A stretch of DNA of 64,000 nucleotides from Enoplosus armatus (Eukaryota; Chordata; Actinopteri; Centrarchiformes; Enoplosidae). A program made the position numbers and the translations under genes. The DNA is taken from assembly GCF_043641665.1 (NCBI RefSeq), contig NC_092180.1, positions 31,009,445 to 31,073,444 on the forward strand. The letters are read 5' to 3'. Positions within the stretch are counted from its first letter, which is position 1, and every line of letters starts with the position of its first letter. Below the pieces are notes generated by a model, which was given only the letters and a program-made list of their open reading frames with translations, searched no databases and had not been told where the DNA came from. Of this stretch, positions 1 through 10,190 are shown in pieces.

Positions 1-79
1 CCACTCATCACCCGTGCGAAAGCGTATGTGGTTGCAGTTGTTGCTGATGAAAGTGGTGCATCAAGTTATTTAGTCCAGG
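1..79 (+). other. Possible exon fragment at window edge
   Basis: An open frame runs from the window edge and reads smoothly as protein for about 26 residues (LITRAKAYVVAVVADESGAS and onward), then becomes intron-like. I do not recognise the family and see no convincing splice donor. It could belong to the same unidentified gene as the possible terminal exon at 634-770. Confidence is low because the upstream sequence is missing. Confidence 0.2.
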
Positions 80-278
80 GGGGAAATACTTATTTGCATG
101 GGTCATATGAGTGTGTAATCATTGGTTTCATAAATCACATACAGTTATCATTAAAAACTTGCGTATTATTTTGCCTTAGGACTGTCTTTGTCTTAGTATC
201 ACCTTTCATCTTCAGGTTTGTAAGGATTTAATGAGATGACTATGCAATAACAGTGGAAAATTAATCTTGTAAAGAGCA

Positions 279-360
279 TGGTCTAGACCCGCTCTATAGA
301 AAGTGCCCTGAGATGGCTCCTCTTATGATTTGGGGCTATATAAATACAATTCTATTGAAA
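279..360 (+). repeat. Diverged L2-type LINE 3' tail
   Basis: The segment matches, with substitutions, the 3' tail at 41840-41940 inside the L2 LINE. Both share 'ggtctagaccYgctctat', a 'gagatgRct' block and 'ctatataaataMaattSta'. Only the tail is left, as expected for a heavily 5'-truncated retrotransposon copy. No target-site duplication was identified. Confidence 0.6.
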
Positions 361-633
361 AACTGTGCAAGCATTTTAAATTCACTTGTTTAAAAGCACC
401 TTGTATGTCAACAAACTCCTATGCTATGACATTGTCATTCATGTTATGCAACTTGTGTAGCTATTGATAAGGATGCCAGACAATGAACAATGCTGTGATT
501 GAAAAAAAACAAACAAAACGTGTGGATTTAAGATCATTTTGCCTTTTTTTGTTTTTTCGAGGTGGCGAAGCGTTGCGCACAGAGGAATCGCTGCATTTAC
601 TCGAATGATTGATTGTGTTCCTCCATCCTTCAG

Positions 634-1290
634 ACATCAACAGAAGCAGCGCTGTGATGGAGCAGTTTGTTCAGGCGGCTCTAGAGTCAGATGCTGTTTG
701 CCTCTTCACGGATGTCTTTCGATGGCCAGCATTGAGGGGAAGGAGCAGCAAAGGATTGAAAGGACTGTGAAGAGACGTTTGGAATGGCCTCTCTAACCCC
801 ATACATTAATCTGATATGTCTGACAAAATATGTAAACTACATTTGCAGTGTATATGTCCATGTATGTCTCACACATATATATATACAGATGTGATGTACA
901 TATAAGTCACGATATATATACGCATATATGTATAAAATGGCCACTTTCATATAAGTCTCCTATATTTTTCCAGATATACACATATATAAGGAATATATGT
1001 CTATAACATAAATGTTAATATATGATTAAGTTATATACTTGTGCTCATATTAGACATCCAAATATGTTAAAATATGTTCTTATATGTAATATTTATGTAG
1101 CATCAACATATGTCACAATAGATATAGTATAGTATGTAAATATAAAATGTTTGATATTCCTAAGAAAAGCTTGTTTAACTCTTTTTGTTGAATTGTATAT
1201 ATTGAACAGTATGAACATTATTGACCAGTACAATTTAAGGCCGGTCCAGTTTGGCCTTTGGTTATTTTTCAAATAAAGAACTTAACCTAA
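634..1290 (+). CDS. Possible 3'-terminal exon of an unidentified upstream gene
   Basis: A pyrimidine-rich stretch ending in CAG (631-633) resembles a splice acceptor. From 636 one frame reads 44 codons to TGA at 768-770, including MEQFVQAALESDAVCLFTDV, which looks protein-like. A different frame stays open to 796. Downstream sequence without a gene contains AATAAA at 1272-1277, fitting a 3' UTR of about 500 bases. I cannot name the protein. It could equally be chance reading in non-coding DNA. Confidence 0.28.
868..1160. repeat. AT-rich (ATATRT) low-complexity tract
   Basis: About 290 bases dominated by alternating ATAT/ATATG/TATGT steps, with no open frame and no transposon termini seen. 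If the preceding segment is a terminal exon, this lies in its 3' UTR. Confidence 0.6.
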
Positions 1291-1599
1291 GCAACTGTAT
1301 ATATTGTTTTTATTGTATTTTGTTTTTTTAATTATTCGATTCTCATTTTAAATGTATGTTCTTATGTTTTTTTTTTTTATTACTTAATTAAAGACAAGAG
1401 CATATATACAATACATATAAGACACACAAAATACAACATCAACGACACACAGCCCAGCAGCCCAGAGAGGCAAGAAAGTTCCTTTCTTCAGTCAGAGGTG
1501 CTCCAGGATCAGTCCTGCGAGCCCACAAAGGTTTCTATAACAGCACAGTCCTCATAGTTTTAGACTTCTTTGAATATATTATGGCATCCACACATTCAT

Positions 1600-1743
1600 T
1601 GTGTTCGTTCTTCAGGACACGGACGTATAGTAAAGCTGTCACTATTACGTAACGTTCGACGTAAGTACGCATTTAGTTACGTCAAGCCGTTGCGTGAGCA
1701 GTCAAGGCACACAAGGTCGTCCTAACAGCAGTTCGCCGCAGAC
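1600..1743 (+). promoter_or_regulatory. Probable uqcrfs1 promoter with CRE-like site
   Basis: This is the sequence just upstream of the uqcrfs1 start codon. It has no TATA box, which is usual for housekeeping mitochondrial genes. It contains several ACGT/CGTAACGT motifs, including TTACGTCA at 1677-1684, close to the CREB/ATF consensus TGACGTCA and about 60 bases upstream of the ATG. The transcription start is inferred to lie between this motif and 1743. Confidence 0.4.
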
Positions 1744-2428
1744 ATGATGTCCCTCGCTGCCCGGTCAGGGGCATTTTCCCCTTACATGCAGGCCACAGCG
1801 TTCGCGGTCGCTGGCCCCCTGAAAGCTCTGGTACCCGGGGTCGTTGTGAAGGGAGAGAAGATTTTGTTGAACCCGAAAAAACAGTTCCTGTGCCGCGAAT
1901 CGCTTTACGGTCAAAGCCCAAAGACAGGGCCTGCTGTGACGGTTAGCATCAATGGTAAGTGTGTCATTGACTGCCAGCGTTAGCTGGCTAAGTCCAATTT
2001 ATGTTGTTTTAACCTGTGCATTGAAACTTAACGTCAAAGACCCTGTGCCATCTGTGAACTGAATGTGGCGTCCCGCCACATGTAACGCTGGACTGAACGT
2101 TAGCAGCCGGCTGTCCTGGTTGTTAGCTAACATCTTGTTAGCCTGGGTGGCTAAAGAGCGGCCTACACTTGAGGTCAACGTCAACTGGCGATAACGTTGG
2201 TGTTATTCCGTGTGTTTGAGGCTGACCGCATATTTGTGGATCGAAACCAACACACAGAGCTTGGACAGTCTGCCTTCACCGACTTTATCAACTAACGTCA
2301 GCCGTTTCACAGTCGCATTAGCCAGCGTTGCGGTGTCCCCCGTGACTTGTTTTAGTAATCGATACTGAGGGATTTAGTCAATTCTTCGTCCCCTATTTTC
2401 CCTGGAAAATGTAGTGAATCAGGCGCTT

Positions 2429-2468
<40 letters not shown>

Positions 2469-3764
2469 TAAAAAGCGGATAATAATTTCACCTGCCCAGT
2501 ATTTAACTATCACTGTGGCCATGGCTGGAAACAGCAGATTTTACTGTGGTCGAACTATTCTAGAATTCACTAGGGATATGAGGTATTTCCTGAATTGTTA
2601 TACTTGCACATGATGGCACATGGTGACATATGATGACAACTATTATGACGTTTGAGCTCATTAGAGTTCGCTGTTGTCTTATTCTAAAGTTGACCAAGTG
2701 GTCAGTAATCGTCAACACTAAGGCTACATCTCTGATGGCAAACCTGTCTCATCCACTCGGAGTGTCACTTGACGAACATGACACCTTGCCTCACTGAGAC
2801 ACTTAATAATAAGGTTCAGTCGCCTGGCAGTAGAAACAGGGGAAAATCGCATTGAGTTTAGCTGCATTAAAACACAGTGAGACGAAAAACTAGTTTTGCT
2901 GTGTGTGTGTGTATGTGAAGACAAAGTCGGACACAAATGGAATGCATCATTAAAATTCATTTGAAGTCAATTGTCAGTATACAGACATTTCTATACATCC
3001 ACAAGTGCATTTCAGGCTTCAGAGATGTGGGGTCTACAAACAAAGAGCCGATAACTTACAACATGTGGAGCAGGATCCTATTTGCGTTGTCTGTTAGTGT
3101 TTACTCCTGTCCTATGCAGTCTAACTGATAATCCCTTTGTTTTTTGTCTTCAGGCTGCGCAGGGGTCCGATTCGCCCACACAGACGTCAGAGTACCAGAT
3201 TTCTCAGACTACAGGCGCCCAGAGGTGCAAGACCCCAACAAGTCCTCCCAGGAGAGCAGTGAATCCAGGAGGGTCTTCTCGTACCTGGTCACCGGCGCCT
3301 CAACCGTGGTGGGCGTCTACGCCGCCAAGACGGTGGTCAGTCAGTTTGTTTCCTCCATGAGCGCCTCGGCCGACGTCCTGGCCCTGTCCCAGATCGAAAT
3401 CAAACTGGGCGACATCCCCGAAGGCAAGAACATGACTTTCAAGTGGAGAGGCAAGCCGCTGTTCGTCCGTCACCGCACAGAGAAGGAGATCGCCACAGAG
3501 GCCAGCGTGAACATGGCAGAGCTGCGAGACCCCCAGCACGACAAGGACCGGGTCATCAACCCCAGCTGGGTCATCGTCCTTGGGGTGTGCACGCATCTGG
3601 GCTGTGTGCCCATCGCCAACGCTGGCGACTTCGGCGGTTACTATTGCCCCTGCCACGGCTCGCACTACGACGCCTCAGGCCGCATCAGGAAAGGCCCCGC
3701 CCCCCTCAACCTGGAGGTTCCCTTCTACAACTTTCCAGACGAGGAGACCGTGATTGTTGGATAA
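1744..3764 (+). CDS. uqcrfs1: Rieske iron-sulfur subunit of cytochrome bc1 complex (two exons)
   Basis: Catalytic Rieske subunit of mitochondrial complex III, which passes electrons from ubiquinol to cytochrome c1 at the inner membrane. Exon 1 is 1744-1954, followed by donor GTAAGT. Exon 2 is 3154-3764, preceded by TTTTTTGTCTTCAG. The join splits a Gly codon and gives 273 residues, against 274 in human. Residues 1-~77 form the mitochondrial presequence, which in this family is processed and retained as subunit 9. The single membrane helix is about 110-136, beginning SYLVTG. The cluster-binding loops are CTHLGC (216-221) and CPCHGSH (235-241). The 2Fe-2S ligands are Cys216, His218, Cys235 and His238, and Cys221-Cys237 form the structural disulfide. 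All key residues are present and the frame is intact. The first Met is used because MxSxAxRSG matches the family start. Confidence 0.98.
2430..2463. repeat. (TG)n microsatellite in uqcrfs1 intron
   Basis: About 17 uninterrupted TG units in the single uqcrfs1 intron (1955-3153). The rest of the intron shows no transposon or coding sequence. Confidence 0.95.
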
Positions 3765-4099
3765 AGCACTCCTCAGACTGAGCTATCGCCGTACAACAGC
3801 ATGACGAACTGGTACTGGGTTCTTTTCCGTAGTGTCTCTCACTCACATGATGCTGGTCTACCTGTTGTATCAAATGTAATGCAGTCACATATTATTGGCA
3901 TAATGAAAGCGAGCAGGAGCTGCTGTGTTTCCTTGAACCTCTGTTTTTAAATGCAAATCATTTAAAATATGGTGTCGACGTTAAACAGATGAACACGTCT
4001 CCCCTTCTCTGGTCTTCTGAATGCGACATGAACATGACATAAAAACACCTGCTTAGCTCATTAAGTTATAGTCCGTCTCATTACAGAGAACATCTGGCT

Positions 4100-4105
4100 A
4101 ATAAA
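4100..4105 (+). terminator. Poly(A) signal of uqcrfs1
   Basis: AATAAA about 335 bases after the stop codon, followed at about 4135-4155 by a GT/T-rich stretch. This is the first canonical signal downstream of the CDS, so the mRNA end is expected near 4120-4130. Confidence 0.7.
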
Positions 4106-4125
4106 GATTTCTATTTTATTTGACA

Positions 4126-6004
4126 ACCTGGCCTCAAGTGTTTTAACCTTTCTTTGCTTAACACACTGATATTGTTTGAAGAGTGAAATACCAGTTATCG
4201 CTGTGTATGGCAGGAGGTTAAAGCCATGTGACTGATTGAGGACATGAAGAGCTGCCAGTGCTGAAGAGGTGTAGGTGTATGTGTCGAAAAGCACTGAGTT
4301 CAGAAGTTGCTTTAACTTGAAGCATGTCTTGATTCACGCATGCCGGTTTGGCTGCCGCAGATCACACGAACGAATGCAGCGTGTCCATTGTACACCTGTC
4401 CCCCCCCCCCCCTTACCTGCATTGCGTAGACAAAGCTGGGTAAAAAAATAAAGCATATTTATTGTACAATGAATGGATTTCATGAGTAGAGTCACTGAGA
4501 TTGATTATCTCTGATTGGGCTTCAATGTTGGTTATATCTGTGACATGAATACAGGACACGTTTGTTTTTGTTTTTTTATATCAACCTCGAGCTTGGATGG
4601 ACGTGCAAGAAAGTTAGAAATCCAAGCAGTCATTTTTCAACATTTGCGATGGTTAATAATTCATTTTCCAGCATTTTGTGATGGTTAATAATTGAACTCC
4701 GGAGCTGTGGAACTGATGCAGTCACAGCCTGACTGTCTAAAAGAGATGAAATTAGCGACCGTTTCATGTCTGAGTGGTTTGTTAGGACAGCCTGTCGGGG
4801 GCTCCAGCCATAAAGCATTAAAAACATTGGATCAAATGAAAATGGAGTGGACCTTCACTGTGTGTGGACACTGCGGTCAGCTCGCTACAGTGCACTCAGC
4901 TTCTGACGCTCAAGCGTGGTCATTTTGACGGAATAGTAGACTTGTTTTACGTGCTGCTCGTTAAATTGAATCATTCCGCTCCGCTGGAGGAGATGGTGAT
5001 GGTCAGCAGTGATATGAAGTGTCCTGGTCTATTAAACTGATTGGTAGTTAACTGGCCTTTACCGCCATTTAATGCTGTTGTAGAAATCCTGCTTATATTC
5101 AGGTCCTTGAGGCCCGGCACAGCTTGATGATCGGGATCATAGACGTGAATCAGTGGTTGCCGTGGGAACAGCAATGCAGGCACTTGACAAAAACATCAGG
5201 ATAATGAATTTTTTCTTTTCCTTAAACAATGAAAACATTCATATTTAATATAAGAGTGGATGACTGGGTATGGACAGCGGGAGGATCCCACAGCTCCTTT
5301 GTGTCCTGTGCTCTGGGCAGGGGGGGGGGGTTCCCTCCGTTACTGTCTACCTCCTCAACAAACCCACTGCAGTTTATTAGCTACGCCTAGGTTAAACAAG
5401 TTTAAATCCTGCCTTCATGTTTTCGTGTAGCCAACAGCCCCCCCCCCCCCCCCCCCAAAAAAAAACCGGCAAGACAAGGCTGAGGGCAGATGCTATTCCC
5501 ACCATCTTTGTGCATCGCCCTGTGGTCAAAAAGAGGAGTGCCCCCCTGCACCACGATGCACCCCTGGACCTGTAAATATAGTCCACAGCAGCTGATCACA
5601 GCAATAGTGTTAAAGGTGACACAGGCGTAAGCATGAACACTTAATAATTACAGTAATATTTGTTATTTTGAAGTGATAGGGGTCTTTGATTTCCTAAAAC
5701 CGAAGGCGGATGGATCGACGACAGCTTGGAAGGGAGTGTGTGATGACCTTGGGCGAAACGGTAGCTGCATGCATATGCTTACCAGCAAACCGTATGGTGA
5801 TGTGACTTTACCAGGTCACTCGGGAGTAGCAACGCCTGCTTGTGTGTTTATATTTGGCTGGAAACGCAACACGGTGGATGCAAGTAGTGGCATTTCATCA
5901 CAGTGGCGATTGTCCCAGTGGAGCAGAGTGCAGGCCTGTAATTACTGAGAGCGGGCGTCCGGGCAGTGACGGACCACCGGGCCGACCTCTCAACCTGCGC
6001 AGCA
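4126..6004. other. Intergenic, no gene recognised
   Basis: No coding sequence could be supported here. It contains a C run (4400-4412), a G run (5320-5330), a C19 run followed by A9 (5438-5465), and a short local duplication of 'atggttaataatt' near 4650-4695. Open frames are short and unlike known proteins. Confidence 0.6.
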
Positions 6005-6171
6005 AGTTTTTTTTTTTTTTTTTTTTTTTTTTTATTTTTATTTTTATTCTTATTCTTATTTTAGCTTTTATATTCTACTTATTTGTTATCAAAACAATAG
6101 CACCTTCAGACCACAGCAAATTCCTTGTAATGTATGTTACTTGGCAATAAACAGATTCTGATTCTGATTTC
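6005..6171 (+). mobile_element. CR1/Rex1-like LINE, 3' tail only
   Basis: The segment is the reverse complement of the 3' end of the LINE at 23914-25135. It runs from a T/A-rich block (tttatttttattctt) through 'ttatattctacttatttgtt', 'cagcaaattccttgtaatg' and 'ttggcaataaacag' into (GATTCT)n. The copy is truncated within a T27 run. It contains AATAAA, expected for the family's 3' end. Confidence 0.85.
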
Positions 6172-6296
6172 TGAAGGGCTCAATCGCTGTAATAGCTCAA
6201 AAGCTAAATAGCTGACCTGAGATAGGACAACCCCTGCCTCGTCCCTCGCCGTACAGGGATTGGCCGACTTTCTGTTTTAAAACCGAAAGTCTGTTT

Positions 6297-6322
6297 TATT
6301 ATTATTATTATAATAATAATAA
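6297..6322. repeat. (ATT)n/(AAT)n palindromic repeat
   Basis: A run of TTA units changes directly into TAA units, making a perfect self-complementary stretch that could form a hairpin or cruciform. Confidence 0.8.
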
Positions 6323-6645
6323 TGTGTACGTTTGAATTGTGCCTCTTCTATTTTTGTCCAAAGTATTGAGGATCATTTAGCTCCAATTGCGGGGAGATTG
6401 ATGTCACCTGGCGCTAATTCCGGAGACTCGCCCTGATTGGCCACAGACGGGCAGGTGACCAAGGTATAAAAGGTTGTGGAACCCAGCCGTCCTTTTCAAG
6501 GCGACAGCTGGAGTTTCGATGGGAGGGAGTCCTCCTGCCTCCCGCTGTGTGCGCAGTAACTCACAGCGCTGCTCAGTGAGCAGATATTTTATGACAGCTC
6601 AATAAAGCCTGATAGAAGCAGAGATCTGATGGAAACCAGCACACA
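6323..6645 (+). mobile_element. Possible solo LTR or LTR-like promoter cassette
   Basis: A compact promoter and polyadenylation layout is visible: inverted CCAAT (GATTGG, 6435-6440), TATA box TATAAAA (6465-6471), then AATAAA only about 130 bases later (6601-6606). That spacing is typical of the U3-R region of an LTR rather than a gene. The start at TGTGTACG is a guess, and no terminal inverted repeat or target duplication was confirmed. It could also be an ordinary promoter. Confidence 0.35.
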
Positions 6646-7145
6646 TGACAGAGCCCCCCCACCCCCCGTCCCCCGTGGTTCTGAGTGCACAATCACTGCC
6701 CTTCATCATTTCCTTTCACACCCAATCCATTTATATCTACAGGTTGACTTATACCAGTTCACTACACATATCACACACACATGCTCTTATTAGCTACCAT
6801 CTATGGCTCCTGAACATTATTCATCAACTGTCGCTTGTAATGACGAACCCCACTCAGCTTTCTGCTCGTTGTTTTGGATTTACAGCCCAACTGATGGTCT
6901 AACGCTGGTTGTTAGTTCCAGTGCACTTTATTAAAGGAGGAAACACCAAAAGACAAACCATGAAACAAAACGCACGCGCTAAACATTACACACTTTACAC
7001 TGTGTTCCAAGTGATTCCAGTCAATACAAATGACAGTCGGTACAGTTTTCTTTTAATCCTCAACAATTACATTATAATCAGGATTTTATTAAACAAAACT
7101 TGAGATGATGACAACAGTATTTTTTTTATTTTAAATAGCTCAAAA
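6646..7145. other. Intergenic, no gene recognised
   Basis: About 500 bases with no supported coding sequence. Short CA-rich and T-rich stretches only. Confidence 0.55.
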
Positions 7146-8526
7146 TACAGTGTTCCAAATTATTATGCACAACAGAGTTTCAAAGCATTCAATAGGTTAT
7201 AAAGAATTGAAAACGGAAATCTGTTGTATTTTCTGCATTAGGAGATATTTCTTTCTCAAAATAAATGCTATTTCAATCAAAAACATCTTTACAGGTCAAG
7301 TTGCACGTTAACATAGGAGCCCTTCTTGGATATCACCTTCACAACTCCTTCACCATCCGTTGAACTTGTGAGTCCATGTAGAGTTTCTGCCTGGATTTCA
7401 TGTGCGTATGCCAGAATTGCCTCCCAGAGAGCTGCTGTTATGAGGTATACTGCCGCCCACCCTCGTAGATCTTCCTTTTAAAGGATGCTCCACAGGTTCT
7501 CACTAGGGTTGAGGTCAGGGGATGATGGTGGCCACACCATGGTTTTCTCTCCCTTTATGCCCGTAGCAGCCAAGAGACTCAATGGTATCTTTTGCAGCAT
7601 GGGATGGTGCATTGTCCTGCATGAAAGTGATTTGACTCAGGAAGGCACGGTTCTTCTTTTTTATACCATGGCAGGAAATGATCAGTTTGGAACTCCACAT
7701 CTTTTGCAGAGGTCATTTTGACACCTTCGGGCACCCTGAAGGGGCCTACCAGCTCACTCCCCATTATTCCAGCCCAAAACATCACTCCACCACCTCCTCC
7801 TTGCTGACATCGCAGCCTTGTTGGGACATGGTGGCCATCCACCGGCCATCCAGAACTCCATCCATCTGGACCATCCGGTGTAGCGCGGCATTCATCGGTG
7901 AATAAAACTGTTTGAAAATTGGTCTTCATGTATTTCTGAGCCCACTGCAAACGTTTCTCCTTGTGAGCATCGGTTAGGGGTGGCCAAAATACAGCTTTAT
8001 GCACAGCTGCAAGCCTCTGAAGGATCCTGCCTCCAGAGGTTCTTGGGGACTCCAGAGGCACCAGAAGCTTCAAATACCTGTTTGCTGCTCAGCAGTGGCT
8101 TTTTAATACGATGTATTTGCTTGACAGAAATCTTCCTCGATACACCTTAATCCGAACGAACCCGTCTGCGCTCTGAATCACACACATATCTTTTCACAGT
8201 ACGATGATCTCTCTTTAAGTTTTCGTGAAATTTCCAGTGTTTTCATACCTTTTGCGAGGCACTGCAATATTTCACGCTTTCCATCTGCAGAAGGATCTTT
8301 CTTTCTCCCCATATTGCATGAAACCTGTGACCTGCTTAATAATGTGGAACAACCTCATGAAGTAGTTTCCCTTTACTTAGGCTCACCTGCCAAATAAATT
8401 TTCAAACCTGTCTGAAATTGATGTCAGTGTGTTAAACAGACAGGAGAAACAACACAAGCGAAAGTTTCATTGAAAAACAAAAAACGAAATGTTTATTTAA
8501 CTGATAATAATTTGGAACACAGTGTA
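7146..8526 (-). mobile_element. Tc1-like transposon, decayed
   Basis: The two ends are inverted copies: TACAGTGTTCCAAATTATTA at 7146 and its reverse complement ending at 8526 (TACACTGTGTTCCAAATTAT on the minus strand). Both start with TA, consistent with the TA target site of Tc1/mariner elements. The element is about 1.38 kb, the usual size, and encloses a minus-strand transposase broken by frameshifts and stops. Confidence 0.9.
7320..8312 (-). pseudogene. Tc1-like transposase, frameshifted
   Basis: A DD34E transposase that would cut and paste its element at TA sites. The predicted start is the ATG at 8312 (MGRKKDPSADGKREILQC), beginning the helix-turn-helix DNA-binding region, with a stop soon after. 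Recognisable catalytic landmarks follow in shifting frames: VLFTDEC for the first Asp, FMQDNAPSH for the second Asp (7600s), and PDLNPSENLW for the Glu (near 7510). The longest open piece is 7579-8073. The several frames show that it cannot make an active enzyme. Confidence 0.85.
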
Positions 8527-8639
8527 GTCATTCAGCTACACTATGTACTGGCGTCATCCTCTCTCTCATCTGCGTCGTTTTCAGGGACAAAGCTGTAAAA
8601 AGTGGAGCACTGAGCAGCTACAGAGCCGGGTATTTCCCC

Positions 8640-8997
8640 CCGGGAGCTGGCGGAGACCGGAAACAATGCAGGTAAACGGCAACTGAAGAACCTCGTTCAA
8701 GAGATGGATAAGAAAATTGATGGCCTAGAGCGAAGAATTGACGACATGGGACAATACGCGAGAATGGAGGATTTAATCATAGGCCAACTGGATACCACAC
8801 ACCGAACTCGTGCTAGGACTACGGCTGGAGGTAAACAAACGCTGGAATGGAACTTTGAAAGTAAGAACATGAGCATTCAGAGACGACGACGCGCCCTTTC
8901 CAGTTTGGAGCCACCCTCAGGCCAAAATATTAACTCTGCAGACAACATACCGTCTCTCATAATCAGTGTTGTGAAATATTCTGACGTGCTTCTCTAA
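8640..8997 (+). pseudogene. LINE ORF1-like coiled-coil fragment
   Basis: The reading frame before and through the Met at 8704 gives a Lys/Glu-rich amphipathic stretch (LKNLVQEMDKKIDGLERRID) followed by YARMEDLII and THRTRARTTAGG. This resembles the coiled-coil to RRM junction of fish LINE ORF1 proteins, where a 'QYTRMNDVII' type motif is common. Similarity stops after about residue 45. The assignment is from memory of the family pattern, so it is moderate at best. Confidence 0.45.
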
Positions 8998-9899
8998 CAC
9001 ACTTGGCCATTGAAACAGTCGGATTCAGTCGATTTTGCATTGTTATACGCCGTCGCAACTCAGAACAACATCGTCACACAAGCTGAACCGTGACTCAGCG
9101 TGCGGGGACAGACAGGCATGTTGACTCACCCATGCCTCCACCTCAGATGAGGTGAGGGTGTCACCTTGATGGGGGGGAGGGGGGGGGAATCTATTTCAGA
9201 AAGCTTTTAGGGCAGGTGTGGGAGTCTCTCACCTGCCCCTCAGATCCGTACTGCCACCTGAGGCTACAAGGTGCTCCGCTCACTGCCATCCGACTGGAAA
9301 ATGCTCCTGCCAACCCGCTGTGTAATTTCCAGGCGCACACTCAAACGCCTTGTGGAGTGCCCCCACCCCCCCCTCTTTTATTTTTTAGCAGAATAAAAGA
9401 ACAATCTGGACAATCTATGACTTCTTTCCTCCTGCAGAAACACCATCATCCCTCCTCGGCTGCAGCAGCACGACGCTGCAGAACAGACAACTGTCACAAA
9501 CTCACAACAGTCCACACACACACACACACACACACACCTCTCAGCGTATGATTCAGATGGACTCTTGTTTGAATTATTAATGAGGAAACGTCTGGGTAAA
9601 TTATACAATATTACTGCGCAGAGTTGTTCTGCACAGCTGTTTGTTGAAAGGTCTCCCCTGCAGCAAGTGGGACTTCAGCTTACTATTTACTACTTGTTTA
9701 TACCACTATAGAGGTCCCACATAATAATAATAATAATAACAATGTAAAATAATAATAATGGTGATAATAATCATCTAGGCCAATGTGCCCAAGCAAGGTT
9801 GAACTGTTTATTTACACATTCGGCAGAAATACTAAGGTGTGGTTTTCTCACAACGATGAGCCAAAAGAGTGTAAAAAAAAAAAAAAGTCTATCACTGCA
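8998..9899. other. Intergenic with simple repeats
   Basis: No gene supported. It contains a G-rich run (9171-9188), a (CA)n microsatellite (9512-9537), (AAT)n blocks (9720-9769) and an A14 run (9873-9886). The proline-rich open frame here follows the C-rich simple sequence. Confidence 0.6.
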
Positions 9900-10190
9900 G
9901 TATTAACTATTGCTGGACATTATGAACAGACTGACAGGCTCTGCAGAGAAGCATCTCCCTCTCCTAAATGTGGAGACATTATCAACTCCACCCCCCTGCG
10001 TTACATTAACGCACCCACCCCCTACTGGACACTTTATCTGGACACTGTTTGTTATTTATCTTATCTTTATTTTTATTCTATTTCACCTTTTATATTCTAC
10101 TTATTTGTTATCGAAACAACAGCACCATCAGACCACGGCAAATTCCTTGTAACGTATGTTACTTGGCAATAAACAGTTTCTGATTCTGAT
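9900..10190 (+). mobile_element. CR1/Rex1-like LINE, 5'-truncated 3' UTR copy
   Basis: The segment matches the reverse complement of about 23914-24180. It includes the 'cgttacattaacgcaccc' block, 'ctggacactttatctggac', the T/A-rich stretch, 'ccacggcaaattccttgt' and 'ttggcaataaacag', and ends in GATTCTGATT. No reverse transcriptase sequence remains. Confidence 0.88.

Noticed and set aside
3300..3665. 121-codon open frame on the minus strand inside uqcrfs1 exon 2
   Set aside because: It is an antisense shadow of the conserved Rieske coding sequence. The 3443-3781 frame is rejected for the same reason.
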